In this document: positions 47,401 to 57,962 of the stretch, piece by piece
Layout of the letters: the number at the start of each line of letters is the position of its first letter
How positions within the stretch are numbered: position 1 is the stretch's first letter
NCBI RefSeq assembly: GCF_000004825.1
Contig: NW_008805085.1
Location: 496,001 to 560,000 of the forward strand
Reading direction: 5' to 3'
DNA: 64,000 bases
Source of the DNA: Heterostelium album PN500
Taxonomy: Eukaryota > Evosea > Eumycetozoa > Acytosteliales > Acytosteliaceae
The notes under the pieces: model-generated
What the model was told of the DNA's origin: nothing
Database searches by the model: none
The model's input: the letters and a program-made list of their open reading frames with translations, nothing else
Translations under genes and position numbers: made by a program

Positions 47401-47719
47401 CAATTTTATTACAACCCATTAATATATGAGTATAAAATTATTTAAAAAAACATATGGTTGATAATAAATCAGATAGAGAAACTTAGAACAGATTTACTGT
47501 ACAACTTCTTAAGAAATCGGACTGGGAGGTATTAAATTTGTAAAAAGAGTGTGTACATTTTGCTTATTAAAAGAGGATAACATATACAATGATAAGTCGA
47601 TATGTGCAATGAATTTAAAAGCATTTTATAAAAGCTGTTATGCTTGTTATGATTTCACAAAAAAATCAAGTTGTTACAGAGGTGTTATCTGGGTGGTTGT
47701 TATTAAATCCCAAAGATGA
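47401..47719 (+). other. Coding-like relic with cysteines, unassigned
   Basis: A piece with protein-like composition surrounded by non-coding DNA. The longest clean part (47522-47719) contains VCTFCLLKEDNIYNDKSIC and AFYKSCYACYDF, with paired cysteines that could have bound zinc. It has no start codon of its own and looks like the remains of a larger gene, possibly a mobile element. I cannot name the family. Confidence 0.35.
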
Positions 47720-48139
47720 GTATGCTGTTGAATCATTTTTTTTTGCTTGATATTCAGTTGGTATTGAATCAATCTGATTTGTAAGTATGATGTTGACAGT
47801 CTATATATTTTAATTGATTTCTCCCTTACAGTACTGCAATTCTAAAGGTTTGATAAAGTGTTAATTCTTGTTTTGTACTTCAATAAGATCGTACATGTTT
47901 AAATTGTAACTTGCCTGATGATTTTCAAATCCCATTAACAAGAAGTACAGTATCTGGAGTTGGTATGGGATTTATAAGTTTTAATGGTTTTTTATAAAGT
48001 GTATTCTCATACTCAAATATATTTTATTGTTATTCGTTTATTGGATATAGTGAGGTGGGATATCTAAGAGACTTGGTATTGATTTTTTTTTTTTGTTGAA
48101 GTATTCACATATCTTGAAGAATACTCAAATGGATTTTAT
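47720..48139. other. Gene-free stretch before the minisatellite
   Basis: Slightly more G-containing than other gaps, without a recognisable gene. Confidence 0.45.
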
Positions 48140-48490
48140 TGCTTGGTTTGAGATGGTTTGGAATGGTTAATTGCTTACTATTGAGATGGTTGAGATGGTT
48201 GAGATGGTTGAGATTGTTTGGATTGGTTAATTGCTTAGTATTGAGATGGTTTGAGGTTGTTTGGATTGGCTTGGCTAATTCCTTAGCCTGAGATGGTTGA
48301 GATGGTTTGAGATTGTTTGGATTGGTTAATTGCTTAGCTTGAGATGGTTGAGATGGTTGAGATTGTTTGGATTGGTTAATTGCTTAGTATTGAGATGGTT
48401 TGGGTTGTTTGGATTGGCTTGGCTAATTGCTTAGCTTGAGATGGTTTGAGATGGTTTGGCTTGGCTAATTGCGTAGCCTGAGATGGTTAT
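48140..48490. repeat. GAGATGGTT / GGTTAATTGCTTAG minisatellite
   Basis: About six imperfect higher-order units of roughly 50-65 bases. Each is built from short GAGATGGTT(T) words (one to four in a row), then GATTGTTTGGATTGG(CTTGG) and (C/T)TAATTGCTTAG(C/T)(C/A)TT. The strand is G/T-rich and C-poor, unlike anything else in the window. All frames contain stops because TTAG recurs, so it is not protein-coding. Confidence 0.9.
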
Positions 48491-48529
48491 TTTGGGTTTG
48501 ATTTGTCAGCACAGGTTTTGATTTTGGAT

Positions 48530-48775
48530 CCATCGGTTCGGCGTTCTCGGTAAATGGGAAACTTTTCCTTGTTCTTGTAGATTAGTAGGTGAATCTAAGA
48601 ACTTTGGTTATCCAATTGTTAATCTAGTTCTATCAGAGTGCAAGCGCGGGCATGTAGGTCTCCACTCCTCATGGTTAGCGTCTAAGCAGGTTCACAACTC
48701 CTGCCAGTAAGAAGGGTCGCTGCCAGTTGGCCAGACTGGGTAGGCGTACACATATCTAGACATAACAGACCTGAA
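48530..48775. other. GC-rich, foldable patch: possible non-coding RNA
   Basis: Base composition jumps well above the AT-rich surroundings. Several short stems can form: GAGTG near 48636 with CACTC near 48663; GCAGG near 48686 with CCTGC near 48700; and CCAGT/ACTGG around a 7-base loop at about 48723-48739. No frame is convincingly coding. It ends at a purine-rich stretch. It lies about 220 bases upstream of tRNA-Ser. It could be a structured RNA gene or a fragment of one; no family match is claimed. Confidence 0.4.
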
Positions 48776-48991
48776 GAAAAAGAGGTAGAAAAGGGGAGAA
48801 AAAAGAAAAAAGATTTAAATTCGAAAATAAAAGAAAGAAATGGGTTTGGGTGCGAAAAACGACTTTACGAAAAAATTTTTTAAAAACTTTTTAAGCAAGT
48901 ATTAAAATAACTAACTAAAAGTACAAGTATTAAAATAACCATCTTTATACAGAATTTAGAAGCCTGGTTTAGAGATTCAATCAGAAAAAAT

Positions 48992-49072
48992 GACAGCTTA
49001 GCCAAGTGGTTACGGCGACAGACTTGAAATCTGTTCCCTTCGGGGGCGCAGGTTCGAACCCTGCAGTTGTCG
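48992..49072 (+). tRNA. tRNA-Ser (anticodon UGA)
   Basis: The acceptor stem GACAGCT pairs with AGTTGTC, and the discriminator base is G. The anticodon arm is ACAGA-CTTGAAA-TCTGT with anticodon TGA at 49025-49027. A long variable arm (TCCCTTCGGGGGC) is present, as expected for a class II tRNA-Ser. The B box GGTTCGAACCC lies in the T arm. There is no intron. An inverted copy of the last 18 bases lies at 49188-49205. Confidence 0.97.
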
Positions 49073-49187
49073 ATATATTTTAATAGAATTTTAATCCCCG
49101 CTTGCGTTCAGAAGATCAGTTTTAAAAAAAGTGATTTTAGTATGTCGAATAGCAAACAATCTTTTATTGATAAGTCCACTTATCGCT

Positions 49188-49205
49188 CGACAACTGCAGG
49201 GTTCG
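49188..49205 (-). repeat. Inverted copy of the tRNA-Ser 3' end
   Basis: These 18 bases are the exact reverse complement of 49055-49072, the 3' half of the T arm and acceptor of the tRNA-Ser. The copies are 115 bases apart. Confidence 0.9.
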
Positions 49206-49309
49206 GATAACATTCTCTATTGGCACTAGTGGTTGTCTAATTCCAATCCTTTCACTGATAAAACAGAATGAAAAAGAACTATGTGGTACAATGATAGTTG
49301 CGTGGTGGC

Positions 49310-49960
49310 ATCTCCATTTGAGATATCCAACTTCGTAACGATACCCTAAAGGTGTGGATATTCAATAGATTTCTTTTGTCATCGTCAGAAATATTAAAAG
49401 TTGATAAAGTTTGTACTACATTAGTTGGCAATCACAGACTAAGAAAGCTCTGTTTCATCCGTTTCTCAATCTTGCGACAAGTATTACACCCTATGGAGCT
49501 CGATAGCAGTCCACCTCAAGTATCTATACAACATGTTTAAATCAATTCTGCAATTCTGAAAGATGGTCTACCACTCACTCTGAAGTAAATCTACGTTAAT
49601 ACCTAGGAGCTCTGACGGTCAATACCAATTTTCAATTCCAAAATTAATTCCACTATACATCTTAGGCTTATGACAACATCTTCACCTATATATTTGGCGA
49701 TAAAACACCAGCAAGGTTGAAAAAGTATCATTCAGGTTCTTTACACCAGCATGGTTGAAAAAGTATTAACCATTTCTAAATATATCGCTCGAGCTTGGCT
49801 AATTTCCGGTTCAATATAGCAGTCTATACCGTTCTTTAATGGTGTACAAGTTAATATCTGACATATATATAAGAGTCTAAATCCTTCCAACCTCACACTT
49901 CCTCTCAACTCTTGTATGATACAATATACTTTTTTACTATCTATTCTTATAATAATCATA
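49310..49960 (+). mobile_element. Second, more degenerate TRE-like LINE remnant
   Basis: Downstream of tRNA-Ser. It shares TGTGGATATTCAA, GATGGTCTACCAC and CACTCTGAAG blocks, in the same order and orientation, with the remnant downstream of tRNA-Cys. Interrupted frames read WIFNRFLLSSSEILKVDKV, CFIRFSILRQVL and, further on, TPAWLKKY and SSLYRSLMVYKLI. These are consistent with the C-terminal half of a LINE ORF2 protein. No intact frame remains. Confidence 0.55.
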
Positions 49961-50239
49961 AAAGAAATATTAATGTTCTTTCTATATCTCCTTGCCTATA
50001 TGAGATTGTATATATCACAAACTAGGTAAATGACTGATGATCATCTTAAGATTGTTGTTCAAATCTTTTTAAAAAAAAAATATATATTTTGATCGTAGAC
50101 TACCTTACATATATGACTAACCATTTCTTAAAAAACATTTATTTATTTACATTACTATATCAGGTTTAATTATTTACAAAGACCAAAAGATCGATATACT
50201 CTTGATCAAAAATTATAAATGTTGAATATCGCTATCTAT

Positions 50240-50710
50240 CTATCTGAGGTAAAGATGTAGTTCACTGTAACCGGTAGGACTAGATCTTCCTGTTGCGAAA
50301 TTTCCTAGTCCTTGTGGTCTGCTTCCAGTCACTCTCTTCACTACACAAGTTTCAAGCTTAACGTAGGCCTCGTATCCTTGATCGATAGCAGAGTGACGAA
50401 CTCTTCTGAGTATTTCCTTCAAGGTTCTCTCATCTTGATCACCTGTGAAGTAGTGAGCCACCAAATTTTTGAATAGCTTTTGAGATCCTCTACCAATGTT
50501 AATATGTATTTCTGTGCAGGGAAAGTCTTCACGTGGGAATGCTTGGCTAAAGAAGGTTCTGTCTTTACTAAGTGAGATACGATACATTCCAGTGTCGGCA
50601 TGAGGGTGTTCTTTGTTCTCATACAGAGTGAATGGGATTCCATCATGATATCTATTGAATTCCGTAACTATATCCTTTAGAAAGATTACAGCTTTTATGT
50701 ATTGAGACAT
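50240..50710 (-). CDS. Orphan 156-residue protein
   Basis: A single clean frame without introns or low-complexity tracts, which is unusual beside its neighbours. It starts MSQYIKAVIFLKDIVTEFNR and contains MYRISLSKDRTFFSQAFPRE, TEIHINIGRGSQKLFKNLVA and ETCVVKRVTGSRPQGLGNFA. It looks like a compact alpha/beta domain with a basic patch. I do not recognise the family. The codon composition is balanced enough to support real coding. The start is preceded by an AT-rich leader. It sits next to the tRNA/LINE region, where foreign or duplicated genes may settle, but the origin is unknown. Confidence 0.75.
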   Translation of the reverse strand: MSQYIKAVIFLKDIVTEFNRYHDGIPFTLYENKEHPHADTGMYRISLSKDRTFFSQAFPREDFPCTEIHINIGRGSQKLFKNLVAHYFTGDQDERTLKEILRRVRHSAIDQGYEAYVKLETCVVKRVTGSRPQGLGNFATGRSSPTGYSELHLYLR

Positions 50711-51166
50711 TATTATTTCTTTTATTTAAATATGTTTGTTGTTTATATCTATCTTATTTTTATTAGATAACTAAAAGTTGTAGTGTATAAAAAGATGAGA
50801 TATTTTTGTATTTTTATAGTCGACTGATTCTTCAATCAATCATCGCCAGTTACAAAACTTCATTATTTAATTTAATCATTACTTGAATTCAAAACCCCAA
50901 TATTTAATTTGCTGATATATTCTTGAATTATTGTTGTATCCAATACCATACGATACAAGAGAACCTAAAAATTAAACTCCTACATTCTTGTGAAATTCCC
51001 TGGGCAAATTAGTATCACATTAGAGAAAAACAAAGTAAATAAAAACAAGTTATTGTACAATTTTTACTGTAAATTTTAAGTTTCGAAAACGTATTTTTGG
51101 AACTTTCAAAGAAAATAAGAAAAAAAAAAATATTCATTAATTTTATTCAATTTTTTTATTTTTAAT
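50711..51166. other. Intergenic, nothing recognised
   Basis: About 455 bases of AT-rich DNA between two minus-strand genes. Confidence 0.5.
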
Positions 51167-52931
51167 TTATTTTAAATAAATCATATATCGAATAAAAGCA
51201 TAGACTATATTAAACAGCAGCAGTAGTATTCCCAAGTTTATAGAGTGAAGCAAGCCAATGATAAATATTCCCAAAAGAAAAAACATTGGGTGATATAGGT
51301 AGCTCGACAGTTTCTTTTTGCTATTAGTTAAATAGGATATAGATTTCGATTGATTCTTTGTTGTTGTGTTTAGGCTGTCTAATGATTTCGATCGTTTGCT
51401 CTTTGAGGATTTCGATTTTTTCATTGGAATGGGTGATGTCGGTAACGATTGGATCGATCGAAACAATTGTTCATCGTCAGAGAAACTAGATTCACTTGCT
51501 CCATTATCCATTTTGATCTGATTCTCCAGTGACGAGATAAACTCTGACCATTGTAACTTTGGTGTGTTATTTCCCAGCCAATAACCAACAGAAAACATCA
51601 TATTGAAGAATCTAGTGGTCATTTTCGATCTCTTCAAATCATTCAATGTTATCCTATTTCCTTTAATATTTAACATATCAACTCTAATAAAAGAGAAAAT
51701 GAAAAAGTTTGAATTAATAAATATGTAAGTTATTATTAATCAAGTTATAACCATACATTTGACAAAGAGTATCTCTAAACATTGGCGATTCGTCATCTCT
51801 TGACATTTGTTTTTGTATCTCCTCGAAAAAGCATTCCAATTCAAAGAAGCTGATGAATCCATCGTTGTCGGTATCGAGTACGCTGAACCAGAAGTGAATC
51901 GATGACATTCTGTGTTTGTCGATATCCGAGAGTAGGTACCAGAGAAAGTTTCTGAATGAGAGAGCTGAGCATTTAGATTGAGGAAACACAGGACAGTCAA
52001 CTACACGCTTCAGACATTTGGAGGTGGACAGCCCATTTGAGAATTGAATGATGTCGTTGGCTACCAGGAATCCATCGTTGTCGGTATCCAACAGCTCAAA
52101 CAATCTCGACAATACTCTGAACTGTCGCAGCGAGAAATGACTGGTATCACTTGAGAGATCATCGTAAGAATCCAATATTCTCAGAGTGATCAGTAGATTA
52201 CTAACTTTCAAATCGGACAGTGTAATTCGACCGACATGTTTGAACGACAATGAGTGAAGCAGTCGGATAATAACAACATCGATGTAGTGTGATTGATATT
52301 TCTTTGCTACCGAGTGTAGCTGTTTCAAACCTGGGTGGTAATCGATCAGTGTTTGAACGAGTGGGACTAAACTGCTGAAATCTAACCACTGTTGATTGCT
52401 GTTCGCCACCAGCAGATTGAAAAGTATAGTATCACCATCTTTGTTTGCCAAGTACTTTGACCAAAGTGCAATAAAATTTAGTTTACTAATTTCCAATTGT
52501 GATTCTGTTACCTTTTTGTAGAGCAATCGAACTACCACACTAGGCAAACTGACCAACCTCTCTGTTAAGCTATGAAATTGATGATATGTCTTTATGAAAC
52601 CACCATACTTTTTAAATTTCTTTTCAATTGTTCTATATTCTAGAATTTGACTTTCAATTTGACTGTTATTATTATTATTATTACTATTGCTATTACTATT
52701 ATTACATTTATTATAAAATAAATATTGATCTAACTTTTTATCATGTTTTTCCAAATATAATTTCCTGTTTTATTTTTGATGATCATCAGTTAATTAAAAA
52801 AAAATTCTGATTTACAACTTTTTTTTATGAAAATTTTTTCTTTTAAACACTTACAGTTTCTCTGTATCTATTATAAATTGTGGATTAACAACATTATCAT
52901 TATTTATATTTTCAACTAATATAGGTTCCAT
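51167..52931 (-). CDS. PP2A regulatory subunit B'' (PR72/PPP2R3 type) with a hydrophobic C-terminal tail
   Basis: Three exons (52931-52855, 52764-51757, 51683-51167) give 533 residues. The family blocks are clear: FHSLTERLVSLPSVVVRLLY, two EF-hand loops (DTDNDGFLVANDI at about residue 252 and DTDNDGFISFFEL at about 320), FRNFLWYLLSDIDK and, after the last intron, GNRITLNDLKRSKM, matching GKITLQDLKRCK of PR72. B'' subunits bind calcium and target PP2A. The unusual part is the end: after a Ser/Lys-rich linker comes a strongly hydrophobic segment (YHPMFFLLGIFIIGLLHSIN, LGILLLLFNIVYAFI) in the same exon. This could anchor the phosphatase in a membrane by one hairpin or two spans. Confidence 0.9.
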
Positions 52932-53605
52932 ATTTTTAAAATTTAAACTATTTTGTTATTTAGATTTAGATATTATTATTCTATGATTTATAATTTAAAC
53001 AATAAAGAATTAATATTTTAGTATATATGGTTTATAATTAATAATAAAAAAAAAGTATAGATTGAATAACATTATCTTTTTAATCCAATTTATGAATTCA
53101 ATAATTTTGCAATACTACTTGTAAACTGTATGCGTACAGTGAGTATGCTGATATGCCATTTAGTCATTCTATTCAATTGATATAAAAAAATAACACAAAA
53201 CAATCAAATATAGATGCTATATAATTTTCACAGATAATTATTTATAGTTGATAATCAAACAAGCACACTAGAAATCAAATCAACCACATTATTCTCATTA
53301 CACACACGCTCATATATATTAGAATATAAATAATTCAATTTGATTTTGATGGAATATGACCACACACACACACATTGTCATTCCAAACAATACAACAACA
53401 AACAATATATATAGAGAGGACAGGATTTTCAGAAAACAGAATCAAAAACGATATACAATATAATATAATCATTGGATTTATAGATGAATCAAAAATTAAT
53501 ATTGTCATTCTATACAATTGATAATCTACAACTTTATATATTTAAATTATAATATTCAAACATATATTATAATAAGATTGGTTGTCTATGGTATTGTTTT
53601 TTTTA
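52932..53605. other. Intergenic, nothing recognised
   Basis: About 670 bases of AT-rich DNA with a short CA repeat near 53361. It includes the promoter of the PP2A gene and the 3' flank of the LRR gene. Confidence 0.5.
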
Positions 53606-54657
53606 TTATGATTGTTTTGATATGAAATCGATTATTCCTTTTGTTCCATTTCTTCTCAATTCTCTTGGTATTTTCATTTGAAACGGCGTTTTTGAAATAT
53701 TGAACTCCTTTAGCCATGTCATTGTTGAGATGTCGCCAGCAACCGATGACAGTGGATTGTTGCTCAGCTCGATCTGATAGAGTGTCTTTATCTGTGAGAA
53801 TGTAGATTTTGGTATACTTTCTATTTCGTTGTTTGAGATATCGAGTGTCATCAGCTGTGTCATCTCCTTGATTTCCAAAGGTATCTGTTTGATCTGATTG
53901 AACGCACACGACAACTTGGAAAGCGCCGTCAAATGGCAGAGCGCTTCAATGTCCGACAGTAGATTGCAATTCAAATACAACTCCTCGAGCGAGCTATTCA
54001 AAGAACGTCTACAACTGAATGGCAAAGTACTTAGTTGATTACCATCGAGATAGAGAATAGCCAACATTGGTATATCGTTAAGAGTGTCATCCAACTTGGT
54101 CAACTTATTCTTTGAGAGTATAAGCGTGTGTAAACGAGTTTGATGTGCTCCAAATCCACAGTTGTTCAATGACTCTAGTTGATTTGACTCCAAGTTAAGC
54201 TGAACCAGTTGGCGATATCTAGAAAAGAATCCTTCACTAATAGTAGTTATCTTATTATATGATAAATTGATTATCTCCAATAAGAAATCGGTTGCTGTTG
54301 TTACTGTTGCTGTTGAAATGTTATCTAAATGTTCAATACTGTTGTGTGATAAATCCAATTGCTGTAATCTGTTCAACGCCAAAATAGAATCCGGTAACTT
54401 TGACAGCTTATTGTGTGATATCGATAGATGCATCAAAGATACTGGTAAAGGACCAACCACTTCCACAATCTGATTACGATCCAATACTAACTTTTCCAAT
54501 AGATTCAAACCAGATAGATCTGGTATTGTTATGAGTTGATTCGAACTTAATAATAATATTCTTAATGATTTGAGTGTATTTAATGATAATCTTGGAGATA
54601 AATTTATATTATTATTATTATTATCATTATTATCTTCTATTTGATTGTTATTGTCTG

Positions 54658-54755
<98 letters not shown>

Positions 54756-55789
54756 ACTATATGATGTAAAGACTCTATTCTATTTTGAGATAATACAAGT
54801 TTCTGAAGATTCTTTAAATTTCCAATATGACTTGGAATGGTAACCATATGATTATCATAGATATTTAATGACTCTAGATTGGAACAATACACAATCCAAC
54901 TTGGGATGTCAACGATCTGATTATGTGAAATATCTATTCTCTTTATAAAACCAAGTCCGATTGGGAATTCATTTGTAACTGGCCATTCTATACCATTTAA
55001 TTCTTTATAACTTATAATAACAAAGATAAATAAACATTAGAATTAACTGTGTATAGATTCGAAATCATTCTTTAAATTAATTAATTACCTCCAATCTATA
55101 TCTATACTATTACTAATATCTTCATTTGTATTTGTACTTGAAGTGTTTGATATTTGTTTAAGTAAAGATTGTATTAATGGTTGTCTTATCATGCTATTAT
55201 TGTTATTGCTATTTGTATTGTCAAGTGATGATGTAGTTGAAATGCTATTGTCATCTGATATGACCATATTTTGTAGTGCTGAGTCATTTGGAGACTTTAT
55301 CTGTTGTAGTTGACTATCATGAGAGTTACCCATACACTTTCCAACCGAGTTTGGTAGTGACTTTGAATAGTAGAGAGCATTTGCCTCTGGTGAATTGGGT
55401 GGTACCGATAGATTCAATGGTGATGTTGATAATGAATTCGATTGATTACTATTGTTATTGTTGCTTTCATTATTATTGTTGCTGTTGCTATTATCACTGT
55501 TACTTGATTTATTATTATATTTTGATTTATTATTATTTTTTTGATTTGATGAGACCGTTGTCGATTTAGAAGTATTTAAATGATTATTGTTATTATTATC
55601 ATAGGTGTTGTTGGCTATACTATTTGATTTTTGATGTTTTTTAGATTTAGATGAATCATTATTTATATGAAGGTTATTGGGAGATAAAAACAATTCTTTT
55701 TGACCAGAATCAGAGGAAGTTCTTGTTTTTCTTGTTTTGGGTATCGTCAAATTATTATTATTATTTGATCTACTACTATTATTACCCAT
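53606..55789 (-). CDS. Leucine-rich-repeat protein, probably myristoylated, with poly-Q insert
   Basis: Two exons (55789-55089, 55010-53606). I prefer the ATG at 55789 over that at 55801 because it gives MGNNSSRS, a good N-myristoylation start. The N-terminal 230 residues are Asn/Ser-rich and probably unfolded. The second exon carries about 14 leucine-rich repeats of the short plant/Ras-suppressor type (LESLNIYDNHMVTIPSHIGN, LQQLDLSHNSIEHL, LMTLDISNNEIESIP). A run of about 32 Gln (CAA codons, 54659-54754) interrupts them. It resembles Shoc2/PIRL-type LRR proteins that act as scaffolds in signalling. No kinase, ROC or other catalytic domain is present. Confidence 0.85.
54659..54754. repeat. 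(CAA)32 poly-glutamine microsatellite
   Basis: Thirty-two uninterrupted TTG units on the plus strand (CAA on the coding strand) lie between LRR units of the gene at 53606-55789. The pure repeat suggests length variability. Confidence 0.95.
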
Positions 55790-55801
55790 TATATTAATCA
55801 A

Positions 55802-56525
55802 TCAACTAAACAAACCAATTGAATCGATCAATTGGATTATTTTATATTTTTTATTAATCTATTAAATCTTATCTTTTATTATATCTATTATTCTTTTTTT
55901 TTTTTATTATTTTATTCTTTATTTTATAAAAAAATGTCAAAAGTAGTAAGTAACTAAGTGTTTGTTGTTGTTGCTGATAACTGATGTTTTAATTGATGTA
56001 AATAAATATTCTCATATTATTAAGATTTTAATATTATTACTATTGGTCAAAATACTAATGTTGAATGATTGGTGGTTGATGAAAAGTAATACTAATTATT
56101 ATTATTAGTAAAAACAAAACAATAATAACAATTTAAATAAACAAACACAACACATTTGATTAAAATTTTTAGTTAACACACACATATATATTTATATTCA
56201 ATTCAAAATAATCATCATTTTAAAAGATGTAGTTAAAATTTATTTATTGTGTTTCATAGTCAAGAATATATTTAAGTTCATTCATTGAAAATCAACAAAA
56301 TTAATTAAAAACTAAAATTGAAGATTACATTGTATGTCGTTATTTCATTGACACACACATGCAAATAAAATAACATCCAACAACAACATCGACAACACCA
56401 GGCAACATCTATATAAATAATTTTATTTTAGTATTTTTTTTTAAACAATAGATAGACAGATAGATCATCATTATCATCAACAACATCAACACCCAACATC
56501 ATCCATCTATGAAAATAATAGAAAC
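55802..56525. promoter_or_regulatory. Divergent intergenic region, LRR / membrane protein
   Basis: About 720 bases of AT-rich DNA. Nothing else recognised. Confidence 0.4.
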
Positions 56526-57661
56526 ATGGAGAACGAAAATAATAATCGATTCGGTGATTTAGGTGGAATACCTAATTATATTCCTGTAGATGCTGTTCAT
56601 GAAAATAATAATGTTCAGCAAGAGGAAGAACAACAACAACAACAACATCATTTTAGACACAGGTTTGGTTTACGTAGGGGTGTAATGCCTAATCCATTGG
56701 CAGTTACAAAGACATCACCTTTCGTATCGCTCATTGTAATTCTCGTTATATTTTGGCTACTTGTATTCCTCTTTGATGTACCATACGATATCGATGTATA
56801 CCGTCACTATGTAATAGGCACTTGTTTCTTTCATCATTTCTATCACCTTGATTGGTTTCAATACGATGAATCATCATATAGTTTTCAAGCAACTGCCGAG
56901 GTAATTTGTTTAAATTACGAACATCAATCTATTACTATTACTAACAACATATGGTTATATAATAGGTACTTGTAAATACAAATAAAAATACAAAGAAAGA
57001 ATTAAAAGAATTATATCCTAGTTTTGTAATAACGTCAACAACAGATTATGAATCGAATAAATTACAAGAACAACAACAACAAAAACAACAGAATATACAA
57101 TATAATAATTTAGATATTAATAATAATAATTTAGAGAACAACAATAATAATAATTTTAAACAATATTTATATTTACCATTTAAAACGAATATAAGTATTG
57201 ATCAGAATATTGGAGAGTTAACTTATAACGCTAGAAAACCACCTTATGAAGTTAGTAGAGGATCACCCTATAGCCATCCACATCGATGTTTCTTCCACCC
57301 GGTGACAAAGGATGTTACCACTACGAGGTCGGTACTACCGCTGTTTTGTGTGGCGTTGTTGGGCTTGGTGACAGTTGCCTCTAGTTTTCTGGTGTTATCA
57401 CACTCACTAAGACAGCGATTCAATCAGATTCCACTGATATTCATCATCTATATAGTTCTACAAATAATATCACTGGCATTCCTTGACACTGTCGACTATA
57501 CATTCTATGACCTTGCGCATCAGATAGTAACACGAATCATTGTCTTTGGCATAGCTGACCTTGCCTACGAGTTCCTCACCAATTCACAACAAGAACGTGC
57601 CACTTTTCATATTTTCGTATTCGTATTATATATTGCTGGATACTATCATATAATCGTATAA
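56526..57661 (+). CDS. Multi-pass membrane protein, family not recognised
   Basis: Two exons (56526-56900, 56966-57661) give 356 residues. The N-terminus is polar with a short Gln tract and a basic RHRFGLRRG segment. A first span follows (FVSLIVILVIFWLLVFLFDV), then a long Asn/Gln-rich loop encoded mainly in exon 2. At the end come about four spans: LPLFCVALLGLVTVASSFLV, PLIFIIYIVLQIISLAFL, TRIIVFGIADLAYEF and TFHIFVFVLYIAGYY. The start ATG is preceded by an A-rich leader. I cannot assign a function. Confidence 0.72.
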
Positions 57662-57962
57662 ACTTAACTTCACCATCTTCATTTTTTAAAACAAAACAAA
57701 ACAAAATTAAAAACAACCAACCAACTAAACATATTTGATACACATATAAATAATGTATCATCCTATAATAAAATTTCATTTGCATTGTTCAAACAAATTG
57801 GTTTATTGGTGGTAACTTTGTGGGTGATATTTTAATATTACCAATTATATAATCTGACTCTTTATTTTTTTAATTAATTATATATTAGTATTACTTTCTT
57901 ATTTTATTGTTATCTTTATCTTTTGTTTACTTATTTTGTTTGTTGTTTTAATTTTAGTTAAA
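57662..57962. other. Intergenic, nothing recognised
   Basis: About 300 bases between two plus-strand membrane-protein genes. A T-rich stretch ending TTTTAG precedes the next start by a few bases and may be a leader intron acceptor. Confidence 0.4.

Noticed and set aside
47820-47840. CCTTACAGTACTGCAA, resembling the dictyostelid class I RNA motif CCTTACAGCAA
   Set aside because: The motif is not exact and I see no terminal stem or upstream DUSE element at the right distance.
54574-54843. Open frame with a long poly-Val run on the plus strand
   Set aside because: It is the antisense shadow of the CAA repeat of the LRR gene.
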